DNA of 64,000 nucleotides from NCBI GenBank assembly GCA_046049675.1, contig JBJORA010000014.1, positions 15,411-79,410 of the forward strand. Reading direction: 5' to 3'. This DNA comes from CAIXQW01 sp046049675 (GTDB taxonomy: Bacteria > Bacteroidota > Bacteroidia > Chitinophagales > Chitinophagaceae). Shown piece by piece: positions 52,831 through 61,426 of the stretch; within the stretch, counting starts at the first letter, position 1; every line of letters begins with the position of its first letter. The notes beneath the pieces were generated by a model that did no database searches, was not told the DNA's origin, and saw nothing but the letters and a program-made list of their open reading frames with translations. The position numbers and the translations under genes are program-made.

Positions 52831-54618
52831 ATGAAGAATATTCGTAATTTTTGCATAATCGCTCATATTGACCACGGTAAAAGTACTTTGGCAGATAGGC
52901 TGCTAGAGCATACTAAAACCATTACCGAACGCGAAATGATGGCGCAAGTGCTAGACGATATGGATCTAGAACGAGAGAAGGGTATTACCATTAAGAGCCA
53001 CGCCATTCAAATTAAGTACCGCACAAATAACCAAGACTATACGCTAAATCTGATTGATACACCCGGCCACGTAGACTTTAGCTACGAGGTAAGTCGTGCG
53101 CTAGCTGCGTGTGAAGGTGCTTTATTGCTGGTTGATGCTACTCAAGGTATCCAAGCGCAAACGATTAGTAATCTGTACTTAGCTGTTGGCAACGACCTAG
53201 AAATTATTCCTGTTATCAACAAAATTGACATGGATGGTGCAATGGTTGAAGAAGTAACAGATCAGATTATTGAACTTATTGGCTGTAAGAAAGAAGATAT
53301 TTTATTGGCTAGTGCCAAAGCAGGCATTGGCATTGAAGAGATATTACAAGGTATAGTAGATCGTATTCCTGCGCCAAAAGGCGATGAGAATGGACCTTTG
53401 CAAGCCTTAGTTTTTGATAGCGTATTCAATAGCTTCCGTGGTATTATTGTTTACTATCGCATTATGAACGGTTGTATAAAGAAGGGCGACAAAATTAAGT
53501 TTGTCAATACCGACACAATTTATGAGGCCGATGAAGTAGGGGTACTTAAGCTCAAAATGAGCGAGCAAAAAGAAGTAAGGTGTGGCGACGTAGGTTATAT
53601 TATTACTGGTATCAAGAATGCAAAGGAAGTAAAAGTGGGTGATACCATTTGCCTTGCCAACCAGCCAGTAGAAGCTATTCAAGGGTTTGAGGAAGTAAAA
53701 CCAATGGTATTTGCGGGTATTTATCCTGTAGAAACTGATGACTTTGAAGACTTGCGTGATTGCATGGAAAAATTGCAACTTAATGATGCCTCTTTGACTT
53801 TTGAATTAGAAACCTCTCAAGCGCTTGGTTTTGGATTTCGTTGTGGCTTTTTAGGTATGCTACATATGGAGATTATTCAAGAGCGATTGGAGCGCGAGTT
53901 TAATCAGACTGTTATCACCACAGTGCCAAACGTGGGTTTCTTTGGTACAGATACAAAGGGCAATAGATTTCCGATTAACAACCCAACGGAAATGCCTGAA
54001 AGTACTAAACTTAGCAGCGTAGAAGAGCCTTTTATTAAGGCAAGCATCATTACAAAGCCAGACTATATTGGTAATATTATGACGCTATGCATTGGTAAGC
54101 GCGGTATGTTGATTAATCAAAACTATATTGCCTCTAATCGTATAGAGCTAACTTTTGAATTACCACTAACCGAGATTGTATTTGACTTCTATGATAAGCT
54201 AAAGAGTCAAACGCGCGGCTATGCAAGCTTCGACTACCAGCCAATTGGTTACCGCGAAAGCGATATATGTAAAATGGATATTTTGCTCAATGGCGAGAAA
54301 GTGGATGCTCTAAGTGCCTTAATACACAGAGGCAGAGCGCAAGATTTTGGCCGTAGGCTTTGCGAGAAACTTAAAGAGCTATTGACGCGCCAGCAATTTG
54401 TGATAGCGATTCAAGCTGCAATTGGAGCAAAAATCGTTGCGCGCGAAACGATAAGTGCCATGCGCAAAGATGTAACAGCGAAGTGTTATGGTGGTGATAT
54501 TAGTCGTAAGCGTAAACTTTTAGAAAAGCAGAAAGAAGGTAAGAAACGTATGCGTCAAATTGGTAATGTAGAAGTACCACAAGAGGCGTTTTTAGCTGTA
54601 TTAAAGCTAGATAGCTAA
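52831..54618 (+). CDS. lepA: Elongation factor 4 (ribosome back-translocase)
   Basis: Translational GTPase acting on stalled or assembling ribosomes. 595 residues, the standard length. G1 is AHIDHGKST (11-19), G2/switch I EREKGITIKSH, G3 DTPGHVDF, G4 NKIDMDG. Domain II, the EF-G-like domains III and V (LGFGFRCGFLGMLHMEI, RGYASFDYQPIGY) and the LepA-specific C-terminal domain (ISRKRKLLEKQKEGKKRMRQIG, PQEAFLAVLKL) complete it. Monocistronic. Confidence 0.98.
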   Translation: MKNIRNFCIIAHIDHGKSTLADRLLEHTKTITEREMMAQVLDDMDLEREKGITIKSHAIQIKYRTNNQDYTLNLIDTPGHVDFSYEVSRALAACEGALLLVDATQGIQAQTISNLYLAVGNDLEIIPVINKIDMDGAMVEEVTDQIIELIGCKKEDILLASAKAGIGIEEILQGIVDRIPAPKGDENGPLQALVFDSVFNSFRGIIVYYRIMNGCIKKGDKIKFVNTDTIYEADEVGVLKLKMSEQKEVRCGDVGYIITGIKNAKEVKVGDTICLANQPVEAIQGFEEVKPMVFAGIYPVETDDFEDLRDCMEKLQLNDASLTFELETSQALGFGFRCGFLGMLHMEIIQERLEREFNQTVITTVPNVGFFGTDTKGNRFPINNPTEMPESTKLSSVEEPFIKASIITKPDYIGNIMTLCIGKRGMLINQNYIASNRIELTFELPLTEIVFDFYDKLKSQTRGYASFDYQPIGYRESDICKMDILLNGEKVDALSALIHRGRAQDFGRRLCEKLKELLTRQQFVIAIQAAIGAKIVARETISAMRKDVTAKCYGGDISRKRKLLEKQKEGKKRMRQIGNVEVPQEAFLAVLKLDS

Positions 54619-54813
54619 TGCTGGCAGCAAAAGCATTTACACCTAACATTTATTTTTGAACGGTATTTATTGCGGTTTGAACAAACTGACAAAAACTAGT
54701 TGATGCTAATTACATTGCTAAGCTATTGAAAATGTGCGGGTTACGTTTATAGTGGCTGCGCAATAGCAAAAAAAGTAATAGTCATTTTACGATCATTTGT
54801 TTGTGATAGCCCT

Positions 54814-54821
54814 TATCTTTG
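54814..54821 (+). promoter_or_regulatory. -7 box of the EGF-domain lipoprotein gene
   Basis: TATCTTTG, 20 bases before the ATG at 54842. Confidence 0.6.
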
Positions 54822-54841
54822 CAGCGAAATAATAGAAAGAA

Positions 54842-55390
54842 ATGAAAAATTTTAAGTCAATTTTGATGAGCGGCTTTATCGCTCTTGGAACAATTTCTAC
54901 AGTACTTGTAAGCTGTAACGAAGATCTTTGTAAAGACAAGGTATGTGCAAATGGTGGTATTTGCGATGCTGCAACTGGTAATTGTGCGTGCGCAACTGGT
55001 TGGGAAGGTGTAGATTGTAAGACAGCTAGCCGCAACAAATTCTTAAACGCTGCTGGTTATACAGTTGTTGAAGACGGTACTTCTTCTGCTTCTGCTACTT
55101 ATACTGGAACAATCGTAGCTTCTGGTACTGACAGCACAGCTCTTAATCTTGGAAATGTTTGGGGCGTATTTGTAAACACAGTTCGCGGTACAGTAAACGG
55201 TAGCACTGTTACAATTGCACGTCAACAGCCAGATGCTGATGGCTATTGGGTAGAAGGTAACGGCACAATGAACTCTACTGGCGTTATGACATTGAAGTAC
55301 AAAATTACTTATGAGCCTGCTGGCGTATTAACTAGCACTGACGATTTTGGTCTTGCTGCTGGTACTCCAAGCACATGGACTAAGAAGTAA
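54842..55390 (+). CDS. Lipoprotein with an EGF-like domain
   Basis: 182 residues with a lipoprotein signal (ALGTISTVLVSC, Cys 25). Right after it a complete EGF-like module appears: C30, C35, C41, C48, C50 and C59, spaced C-x4-C-x5-C-x6-C-x-C-x8-C, with CANGGIC, CAC and GWEGVDC. Three disulfides are expected. The rest (66-182) is a beta-rich domain of unknown family (SATYTGTIVASGTDSTALNL, VTIARQQPDADGYW). Folding needs an oxidising periplasm or cell surface. Terminator follows. Confidence 0.85.
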   Translation: MKNFKSILMSGFIALGTISTVLVSCNEDLCKDKVCANGGICDAATGNCACATGWEGVDCKTASRNKFLNAAGYTVVEDGTSSASATYTGTIVASGTDSTALNLGNVWGVFVNTVRGTVNGSTVTIARQQPDADGYWVEGNGTMNSTGVMTLKYKITYEPAGVLTSTDDFGLAAGTPSTWTKK

Positions 55391-55410
55391 TTAATAAATA
55401 ACATTCTTAC

Positions 55411-55443
55411 AAAAAAGCCGCGGTTTAGTACTGCGGCTTTTTT
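55411..55443 (+). terminator. Intrinsic terminator (near-symmetric) of the EGF-lipoprotein gene
   Basis: AAAAAAGCCGC (55411-55421) is the exact reverse complement of GCGGCTTTTTT (55433-55443), so it could stop transcription in both directions. Confidence 0.9.
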
Positions 55444-55910
55444 ATTCGAGCAGACTCAGCTGCGGCATGCGTCTTTTGCGCATGCAATTAGAGTATTGAC
55501 CTTTTGTGCCAAAATAATTCGGACTGAAATTTATGTAAATCTTACAGTCCTTAAATTGGTATAAACAAGAACAGCACAGTTTAGCTGCTAGATGCATGTG
55601 GCTACTTGTGCGGTTTGCATTCGTTTAGGGATAGCCGTTGCCTATGCGCATTGTGATATTCACAACCTTTACGGTACTGGACATTTTTGCGCACGGATTT
55701 GAATAGCTCAACCAGGGCTGCCAACATAATTTACTAGAACACTTTGCGAACTTGTTAGAATTAGTGCTAGCACCACATACTAATACTGTATCACCAAGTA
55801 CTGCATTCTTAAACTACACTCTGCCTCAGTAACGCTGGTAAAAGCGAGTGCGGGTATGATTTGCAAGCGGATTAATTGTGATCAACTAAGTGTGTGTAAT
55901 AGGCACGCCA
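55444..55910. other. Gene-free region
   Basis: No credible coding frame or RNA gene. A small hairpin is present (GCATGCG 55465-55471, CGCATGC 55479-55485) without a T-tract. A 36-codon ORF at 55591 is short and has no supporting start signal. It may be decayed sequence. Confidence 0.4.
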
Positions 55911-55946
55911 AAAAAAACGGCACCAACTTTAAGTCAGTGCCGTTTT
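55911..55946 (-). terminator. Intrinsic terminator of the small lipoprotein genes
   Basis: ACGGCAC (55917-55923) pairs with GTGCCGT (55937-55943), flanked by A and T runs on either side. It serves the minus-strand genes. Confidence 0.85.
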
Positions 55947-55973
55947 AATAATAGTCTTTATAGACTTGTGGGC

Positions 55974-56534
55974 TTACTTACCACTCATCTTATTCTTCTT
56001 AGCTTCAGTTTGTTGCTGTGTAACTTGTGTTTGCTTGCCTTCCATCTTATCTTTTTTGTCGACAACAGCTTGCTGTGCTTGCTGTGTAGCTTGGCCTTTC
56101 ATTTTACCAGCCTTATCGGCTGCAGCTTGCTGCTGAGATGCAGTGGCACCGCCACTCATTTTAGTTTTCTTATTTTCAGCTGGTGTTGGCTTTGCAGCAA
56201 CAGGTTTAGTTGCTACTGGCGCTGGCTTTGCAGGTGCTGGTTTTGCAGGAGCAGGTGTTGGCTTTGGAGCAGGTGCTGGCGCCGCTGCTTTCGCCGCAAC
56301 TACCGTATTTGTAGCTACAGGGGCTGGCGCTTTTTTAGCACCATTAATGCTATCAACGCGCATGCGTGCTGCACTTTCAATTTCAGCATCGCAGCTTACT
56401 TTTTGATTTTCTACAGCAGCATCAACTTTTGCCTTTACTTTGGCATCTAATTCTGCTTGACTAAGACCACCTTCTTGGTTACAGCTAGCAAAAAGTGCTA
56501 CAGCTGGTAAAATTGCAAATATTATCTTTTTCAT
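55974..56534 (-). CDS. Repeat-rich lipoprotein (paralog of the next gene)
   Basis: 186 residues with a lipoprotein signal (ILPAVALFASC, Cys 18). Then LSQAELDAKVKAKVDAAVENQK and a CDAEIESAARMRVDSI block, followed by a Pro/Ala/Lys/Val spacer (about 66-125) and three C-terminal repeats of about 20 residues built on (T/G/D/N)KM(S/K/E)G ... QQ ... KK. The signal, helix and Cys/Arg/Asp-Ser block match the 73-residue neighbour. Probably a surface or wall-spanning lipoprotein; function unknown. Confidence 0.7.
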   Translation of the reverse strand: MKKIIFAILPAVALFASCNQEGGLSQAELDAKVKAKVDAAVENQKVSCDAEIESAARMRVDSINGAKKAPAPVATNTVVAAKAAAPAPAPKPTPAPAKPAPAKPAPVATKPVAAKPTPAENKKTKMSGGATASQQQAAADKAGKMKGQATQQAQQAVVDKKDKMEGKQTQVTQQQTEAKKNKMSGK

Positions 56535-56570
56535 CTTCTAATATCTTAATTGTAAATGTTCTTATTTTAA

Positions 56571-56792
56571 TTAGCGCTTATTAGCAACCATGCTATCGCT
56601 TTTTAAACGTACTTCTGTTGCTTTACGAGCTTCGCAATCTGAAATTGCTTTTGCTTCTGCAGCCTCGATTTGCGTCTTAGCTGTTTCGTCTACTTTTTTG
56701 TCAATGTCCGCTGCGCTCATTTGTGAGCCACCGCTACACGCAGCAAAAAGTAACATCGCTGCAAGTGTTGAGAATGAAAGTGCTTTCTTCAT
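56571..56792 (-). CDS. Small lipoprotein (paralog of the preceding gene)
   Basis: 73 residues from ATG 56792, which begins a lipoprotein signal (LSFSTLAAMLLFAAC, Cys 18). The longer frame to 56840 runs across the -7 box TACTTTTG (56825-56818). The mature part (MSAADIDKKVDETAKTQIEA, SDCEARKATEVRLKSDS) parallels the larger gene downstream, without the Pro-rich spacer and repeats. Both are read from this promoter, 36 bases apart. Function unknown. Confidence 0.7.
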   Translation of the reverse strand: MKKALSFSTLAAMLLFAACSGGSQMSAADIDKKVDETAKTQIEAAEAKAISDCEARKATEVRLKSDSMVANKR

Positions 56793-56817
56793 TGTATTTC
56801 TTAAATGTTTTGCGGCA

Positions 56818-56825
56818 CAAAAGTA
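56818..56825 (-). promoter_or_regulatory. -7 box of the small lipoprotein pair
   Basis: TACTTTTG on the minus strand, 25 bases before ATG 56792. Confidence 0.6.
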
Positions 56826-56912
56826 TAGCTTATACGCCATAGCTTCGCACCTATTTCCTAGTTTTTTATGATTTCCTTATATAATCTCCAAGCCTTTAGC
56901 TACTTCATCGGC

Positions 56913-58847
56913 TTATTCTACGCCTTTAGTATCTATTTCGTGCTTCAACTGTTCTATTATCTGCGCAATTGGCATTACACCTAAATCACCTTTGAACTTT
57001 GCACGAACGCTAGCGCTGCCAGCCTCCATTTCTTTTTCGCCAACAACTAGCATATATGGTGTTCTTGCCAATTCAGTATCACGAATTTTCTTGCCAATTT
57101 TTTCATTACGATCATCAACCTCACTGCGGATTTTTGCTTTGCGTAATAGCGTATGCAGTTCCTTTGCGTAAGGGACATACTTGTCGCTTATAGGTAAAAG
57201 CTTAACCTGTAGTGGTGCCAGCCACAATGGGAAATTTCCAGCATAGTGCTCAATCAAAAATCCAATAAAGCGCTCATGTGTACCTAAAGGCGCACGGTGA
57301 ATAATAAGAGGAACTTCCGGCTTATTATCGCTGTTTGTATAGCTGAGTTTAAAGCGGCGACCTTGTGCAAAGTCTACTTGATTCGTTGCAAGCGTAAACT
57401 CGCGACCAATAGCACTGTAGATCTGAACATCAATCTTAGGGCCGTAAAATGCACCTTCACCTGGTACTTCCACGTATGGTATATTGCTTTCTTTAAGCAC
57501 ATTGCGCACCATTTCCTCAGTTTCTAACCAAAGCTCTGGTTCGTTGATATACTTTTCGCCAAGTTTTGCGGGGTCGTGCAAACTTAAGCGCATGACGTAC
57601 TTGTCAATCCCAAATATCTTGAAGTATTTCAAGTACATATCATTCACTGCACGAAACTCGTCGCCAAATTGCTCTTTGCTACAATAAATATGTGCATCAT
57701 TCATATGCAAGCAACGCACACGCATTAGACCCATTAGCTCGCCGCTTTGTTCGTAGCGGTAGCAAGTACCATACTCTGCAATTCGATACGGCAAGTCTTT
57801 GTAGCTCTTTGGCTCTGCATCAAATATTTTGTGGTGATGCGGACAGTTCATTGCTTTGAGGTAGTATTTGCTACCATCTAATTCCATCGGTGGATACATG
57901 CTGTCGGCGTAATAAGGTAAGTGTCCACTTGTTAGGTACATGCTTTCCTTGGCAATATGAGGCGTAACTACACGCTTATAGCCAGCATCTTCCTCGGTTT
58001 CTTTCGCAAGCTTTTCTAGCTCCTCAATCATTATAGTACCATTTGGCAACCACAATGGCAAGCCTTGGCCTACATCGTCATCCATGGTAAAGATGCTCAT
58101 TTCTTTTCCAATCTTACGATGGTCGCGCTTCTTTGCTTCTTCTAACAAAGCAAGATGCTCTTCTAGTTCCTTCGTATTTGGAAATGTTACTCCGTATATT
58201 CTCGTCAGCTGCTTGTTTTTTTCATCGCCTTTCCAATAAGCACCACCAAAGGTCAATAATTTGATCGCCTTAATAGCGCTTGTATTTGGTATATGCGGGC
58301 CGCGGCATAAATCTGTAAAATTACCTTGTGTATAGAAAGTAATATTGCCGTCATCCAAACCTTGTAGTAAGTCTAGCTTATACTCGTCGCCTTTTTCTGT
58401 AAAGTATTGAATTGCTTCAGCTTTTGGCATTTCCTTTCTTGTAAATGCGCTGCTTGCCTTAGCCAATTCTTTCATCTTGGCTTCGATTTTCTCTAACTCA
58501 GCCTCGCTAAGTTTATGGTCGCCAAAATCTATATCGTAGTAAAACTGATTATCTAAGGCAGGGCCAACCCAAAATTTCACGCCAGGATATAATGCTTCTA
58601 CAGCCTCTGCAAGGAGGTGAGCACTGCTATGCCAAAAGGTATTTTTACCTTCTGCATCATCCCACTTATGCAATTTGAATTGGGCATCAGCGTGAATTGG
58701 ACGGCTTAAATCCCACAATTCTCCGTTAACCGAGCACACAAGTACATGGCGAGCAAGACCTTCGCTGATACTTTTGGCGATATCCATGCCGCAAGTGCCG
58801 GCTTCGTATTGACGTACACTGCCATCTGGCAAAGTAATGTTGATCAT
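56913..58847 (-). CDS. thrS: Threonyl-tRNA synthetase
   Basis: Charges tRNA-Thr. 644 residues: TGS domain (INITLPDGSVRQYEAG), editing domain with its HxxxH (FWHSSAHLLAEAV) and CRGPHIPNT, class II catalytic core (motif 1 region through MNCPHHHKIF, motif 2 YRYEQSGELMGLMRVRCLHMNDAHIYC, zinc ligands Cys/His, motif 3 PLGTHERFIGFLIEHYAG), and the anticodon-binding domain. ATG 58847 is preferred to 58898, which precedes the promoter TATATTTG (58870-58863). No T-box leader fits in the short gap. Confidence 0.97.
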   Translation of the reverse strand: MINITLPDGSVRQYEAGTCGMDIAKSISEGLARHVLVCSVNGELWDLSRPIHADAQFKLHKWDDAEGKNTFWHSSAHLLAEAVEALYPGVKFWVGPALDNQFYYDIDFGDHKLSEAELEKIEAKMKELAKASSAFTRKEMPKAEAIQYFTEKGDEYKLDLLQGLDDGNITFYTQGNFTDLCRGPHIPNTSAIKAIKLLTFGGAYWKGDEKNKQLTRIYGVTFPNTKELEEHLALLEEAKKRDHRKIGKEMSIFTMDDDVGQGLPLWLPNGTIMIEELEKLAKETEEDAGYKRVVTPHIAKESMYLTSGHLPYYADSMYPPMELDGSKYYLKAMNCPHHHKIFDAEPKSYKDLPYRIAEYGTCYRYEQSGELMGLMRVRCLHMNDAHIYCSKEQFGDEFRAVNDMYLKYFKIFGIDKYVMRLSLHDPAKLGEKYINEPELWLETEEMVRNVLKESNIPYVEVPGEGAFYGPKIDVQIYSAIGREFTLATNQVDFAQGRRFKLSYTNSDNKPEVPLIIHRAPLGTHERFIGFLIEHYAGNFPLWLAPLQVKLLPISDKYVPYAKELHTLLRKAKIRSEVDDRNEKIGKKIRDTELARTPYMLVVGEKEMEAGSASVRAKFKGDLGVMPIAQIIEQLKHEIDTKGVE

Positions 58848-58862
58848 AATTATTAAAGTGCG

Positions 58863-58870
58863 CAAATATA
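58863..58870 (-). promoter_or_regulatory. -7 box of thrS
   Basis: TATATTTG on the minus strand, 15 bases before ATG 58847. Confidence 0.6.
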
Positions 58871-58953
58871 ACAAAACCTTGCGAGCTATGGTGTGCACTT
58901 GCTCATAGCCTTGTACCTCGCATAAATGCTTGGTATTGCTTATTTTTACCCTC

Positions 58954-60900
58954 GTGTTATTTCGTTACGTATTAATTGCATTGCTATGCCTGCACACCTG
59001 TGCTGCCTATGCGCAAGATTTATGTAGCGACAAATTGCAAGAGCATGCCGCTAATTTGATACATAAAGAAAAGTATACAAAGGCCATTGCACTTTTGCAG
59101 AAGTCCTTGAGTAAACATCCCCAGTGTATACAGAGTTATATAAGACTTAGCGATTTGTACTATCGGACAGGTAACGCCATGCTCGCGATTGGTTGTTGTA
59201 ATCAAGCAGTAACCATTAATAGCGCTGAAGGGGTAAATGCTACCATGTTTCTTGCCAAACAAATGTTGTATTTTAAGCAAGATAGCATGGCGCTGGAACT
59301 TTTGAATGCAACTGCAAAAAACAAAAACCTCAACAATGCTCAACGCGGTTTCTTGCAAAACGAATATCTCAATCTGTTTACCAAACTTTCTATGCAAGCC
59401 AATCCTAGTGTGTCGGCTATACTCAATTTGGGTGATAGTGTAAACACTGCTTTGCATCAATACTATCCAACCTGTGATGCAAGTGGTAACACTGTACTTT
59501 TTACTGGCGTAGAAAAAGATATCAATGAGGACTTTTTATTTACTACGTACGATAGTTGTACCGGTTGGAGAAAAGCTATTAATCTTGGCTATCCACCAAA
59601 TACAAGTTCTCCAGATGGTAGTGCGAAGTGGAGTAGTGATGCACGCTATTTATTTTTTACACGCTGTAATACGTATAGCGATAATGGGTACGATGGCGGT
59701 GGTTGCGATTTGATGTTTTCTTATCGACAAAACAATGGTGAGTGGAGCGGACCGCAAATTTTTGGCGCAACAGTGAATTCACCTGACTACGAAGGGCAAC
59801 CTTGTTTGAGCAGCGACAACAAGACGCTCTATTTTGTAAGTGATAGAAAAGGTGGTTACGGTGGCATGGATATTTACAAAACCGAATTTGTGGATGGTTA
59901 TTGGCAGGAGCCTGTAAATCTTGGTAATACAGTGAATACAAAAGGTGATGAACTAAACCCGTTTATTCATACAGATAATAAGCATCTATATTTTGCCAGC
60001 AATGGCCATACAGGTGCTGGCAAAAATGATTTGTTTGTAAGTGCTAAGCGAACTGACTCTACCTGGGGTGTGCCGCTCAATCTTGGTTATCCTATTAATA
60101 GTAGCGACGATGAGAATAGCATATGCGTAACCGCAAGCGGTACAAAGGCATATTTTGCAAGTGCTAGAATTGGTGGCATGGGTAAATTTGATTTGTACAC
60201 GACTGTATTGCCACTGGCAGTGCAGGCGCAACCAAGCGTTTGCGTGTTGGGCATATTACGCGACAAGTATAGTGGCGAGGCTATTAAAGAAACGCGCATA
60301 TTTCTAACTGATACAATGAGCGGTGAAACAAAAACCTTTATAAGTAATAGTGGCGATGGCAGTTATAGCTTTTCAGTGCCAGCAAATGCTTACCTATTGG
60401 TTACTACGGAGGATATAGACGGCTTTAAGCCGTATCAAGGTGTAATAGATGCTAGTAAAGCTACCGGTGCGTCTGTTGGTAAAGACATATTGGTAAAGCA
60501 ATACTTTATAACTGATACATTGGTACAGCTGTCATTTAAGGGAAGCGATTATAGCGATACTAATTTACGTTATTTGGCAAAGGCATACTCACATGATTGG
60601 AAACGCGAACCAAGTGATAGTGTTGTATTATATATCAACGCAATCGTTAACAAGTTTGCGGACACTGCGATGCTAACTACTCTATGTTTCAGCGATAGTG
60701 GTCGGTTGGAATATTTGCAATATGTAGATAGTATTAGCATGGTTCATGAGGCAAGCTTAAGGCAGTTTATGGATTTTTACAAAAAGTACTTAATAGAGCA
60801 GGGTGTGCCAGAAGAATACATTCAACTCAATGTCGATGTAGAAGCAATTGATAACAAGCGGCTATTAAGCATAGAAACCACTGTAGTTGAATTCTACTAA
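58954..60900 (+). CDS. PorE-like envelope protein: TPR, PD40 propeller, regulatory-like fold and degenerate OmpA-like end
   Basis: 648 residues. I chose GTG 58954, which gives the signal peptide MLFRYVLIALLCLHTCAAYAQ and lies five bases after a TATTTTTA box; TTG 58930 is the alternative. TPR helices (LIHKEKYTKAIALLQKSLSKHP, RLSDLYYRTGNAMLAI) are followed by PD40 propeller blades (SSPDGSAKWSSDARYLFFTRC, GQPCLSSDNKTLYFVSDRKGG, GGMGKFDLYTT). A carboxypeptidase-regulatory-like segment precedes a final ~110 residues. These have the outline of an OmpA C-domain (LTTLCFSDSG, YKKYLIEQGVPEEYI) without the usual GHTD Asp and NRRV Arg. T9SS linkage is inferred from PorE. Confidence 0.78.
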   Translation: MLFRYVLIALLCLHTCAAYAQDLCSDKLQEHAANLIHKEKYTKAIALLQKSLSKHPQCIQSYIRLSDLYYRTGNAMLAIGCCNQAVTINSAEGVNATMFLAKQMLYFKQDSMALELLNATAKNKNLNNAQRGFLQNEYLNLFTKLSMQANPSVSAILNLGDSVNTALHQYYPTCDASGNTVLFTGVEKDINEDFLFTTYDSCTGWRKAINLGYPPNTSSPDGSAKWSSDARYLFFTRCNTYSDNGYDGGGCDLMFSYRQNNGEWSGPQIFGATVNSPDYEGQPCLSSDNKTLYFVSDRKGGYGGMDIYKTEFVDGYWQEPVNLGNTVNTKGDELNPFIHTDNKHLYFASNGHTGAGKNDLFVSAKRTDSTWGVPLNLGYPINSSDDENSICVTASGTKAYFASARIGGMGKFDLYTTVLPLAVQAQPSVCVLGILRDKYSGEAIKETRIFLTDTMSGETKTFISNSGDGSYSFSVPANAYLLVTTEDIDGFKPYQGVIDASKATGASVGKDILVKQYFITDTLVQLSFKGSDYSDTNLRYLAKAYSHDWKREPSDSVVLYINAIVNKFADTAMLTTLCFSDSGRLEYLQYVDSISMVHEASLRQFMDFYKKYLIEQGVPEEYIQLNVDVEAIDNKRLLSIETTVVEFY

Positions 60901-60922
60901 CAAAAGCAGATATTTGCACACA

Positions 60923-61423
60923 ATGATTACAATTATAAGCGGCACAAATAGGCAGGGTAGCCAAACACGCCGCGTCACAGAGATATATCGCAATATTTTC
61001 AAAAGCCTAAATACTGAAGTAAATGTCGTTGACTTAGCAAGTGTTGATGTCACAACGAAAAGCGATGCCTTTTTAGCACTTCAGGAAGAGATTTTAGTGC
61101 CTACCACGAAGTATGTAATTATTGCGCCAGAATACAATGGTTCTTTTCCTGGCATTCTCAAGTTAATGATTGATAATAGCGACATCAAGCGTACCATGTG
61201 GCATAAGAAAGCAATGCTTGTCGGCGTGGCAGAAGGTAGAGCAGGCAATTTGCGCGGTATGGACCATTTAACAAACATTTTGAATTACTTAAAGATTCAA
61301 GTGCTGCCTAATAAGATACCTTTGAGTCGAATAAGTACAGAACTTACTGCGGATGGTGCTTTTGTAAACGAGGGCACGCACCAAACATCGGTGCAGCAGG
61401 TTCAAGAATTTATCGCATTTTAA
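60923..61423 (+). CDS. NADPH-dependent FMN reductase family protein
   Basis: Flavodoxin-like oxidoreductase of the FMN_red family. 166 residues from ATG 60923 (MITIISGTNRQGSQTRRV, the FMN phosphate loop), with the second flavin loop PEYNGSFPGILKLMID and the GVAEGRAGNLRG segment. The start 36 bases before it (60887) overlaps the preceding stop and a TATTTG box. Cellular acceptor unknown. It is followed three bases later by the phosphoesterase gene. Confidence 0.9.
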   Translation: MITIISGTNRQGSQTRRVTEIYRNIFKSLNTEVNVVDLASVDVTTKSDAFLALQEEILVPTTKYVIIAPEYNGSFPGILKLMIDNSDIKRTMWHKKAMLVGVAEGRAGNLRGMDHLTNILNYLKIQVLPNKIPLSRISTELTADGAFVNEGTHQTSVQQVQEFIAF

Positions 61424-61426
61424 GAA

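Noticed and set aside
55591..55701. 36-codon ORF (MHVATCAVCIRL...)
   Set aside because: Short, no -7 box or ribosome-binding site, and no recognisable motif.
55890..56450. 186-codon plus-strand ORF rich in Leu, Cys, Trp and Arg
   Set aside because: It is the antisense shadow of the Pro/Ala-rich lipoprotein gene. Its composition is odd, it has no promoter, and the minus-strand gene has signal peptide and terminator.
56818..58847. T-box leader for thrS
   Set aside because: Only about 15 bases separate the -7 box from the thrS start, too short for a T-box.
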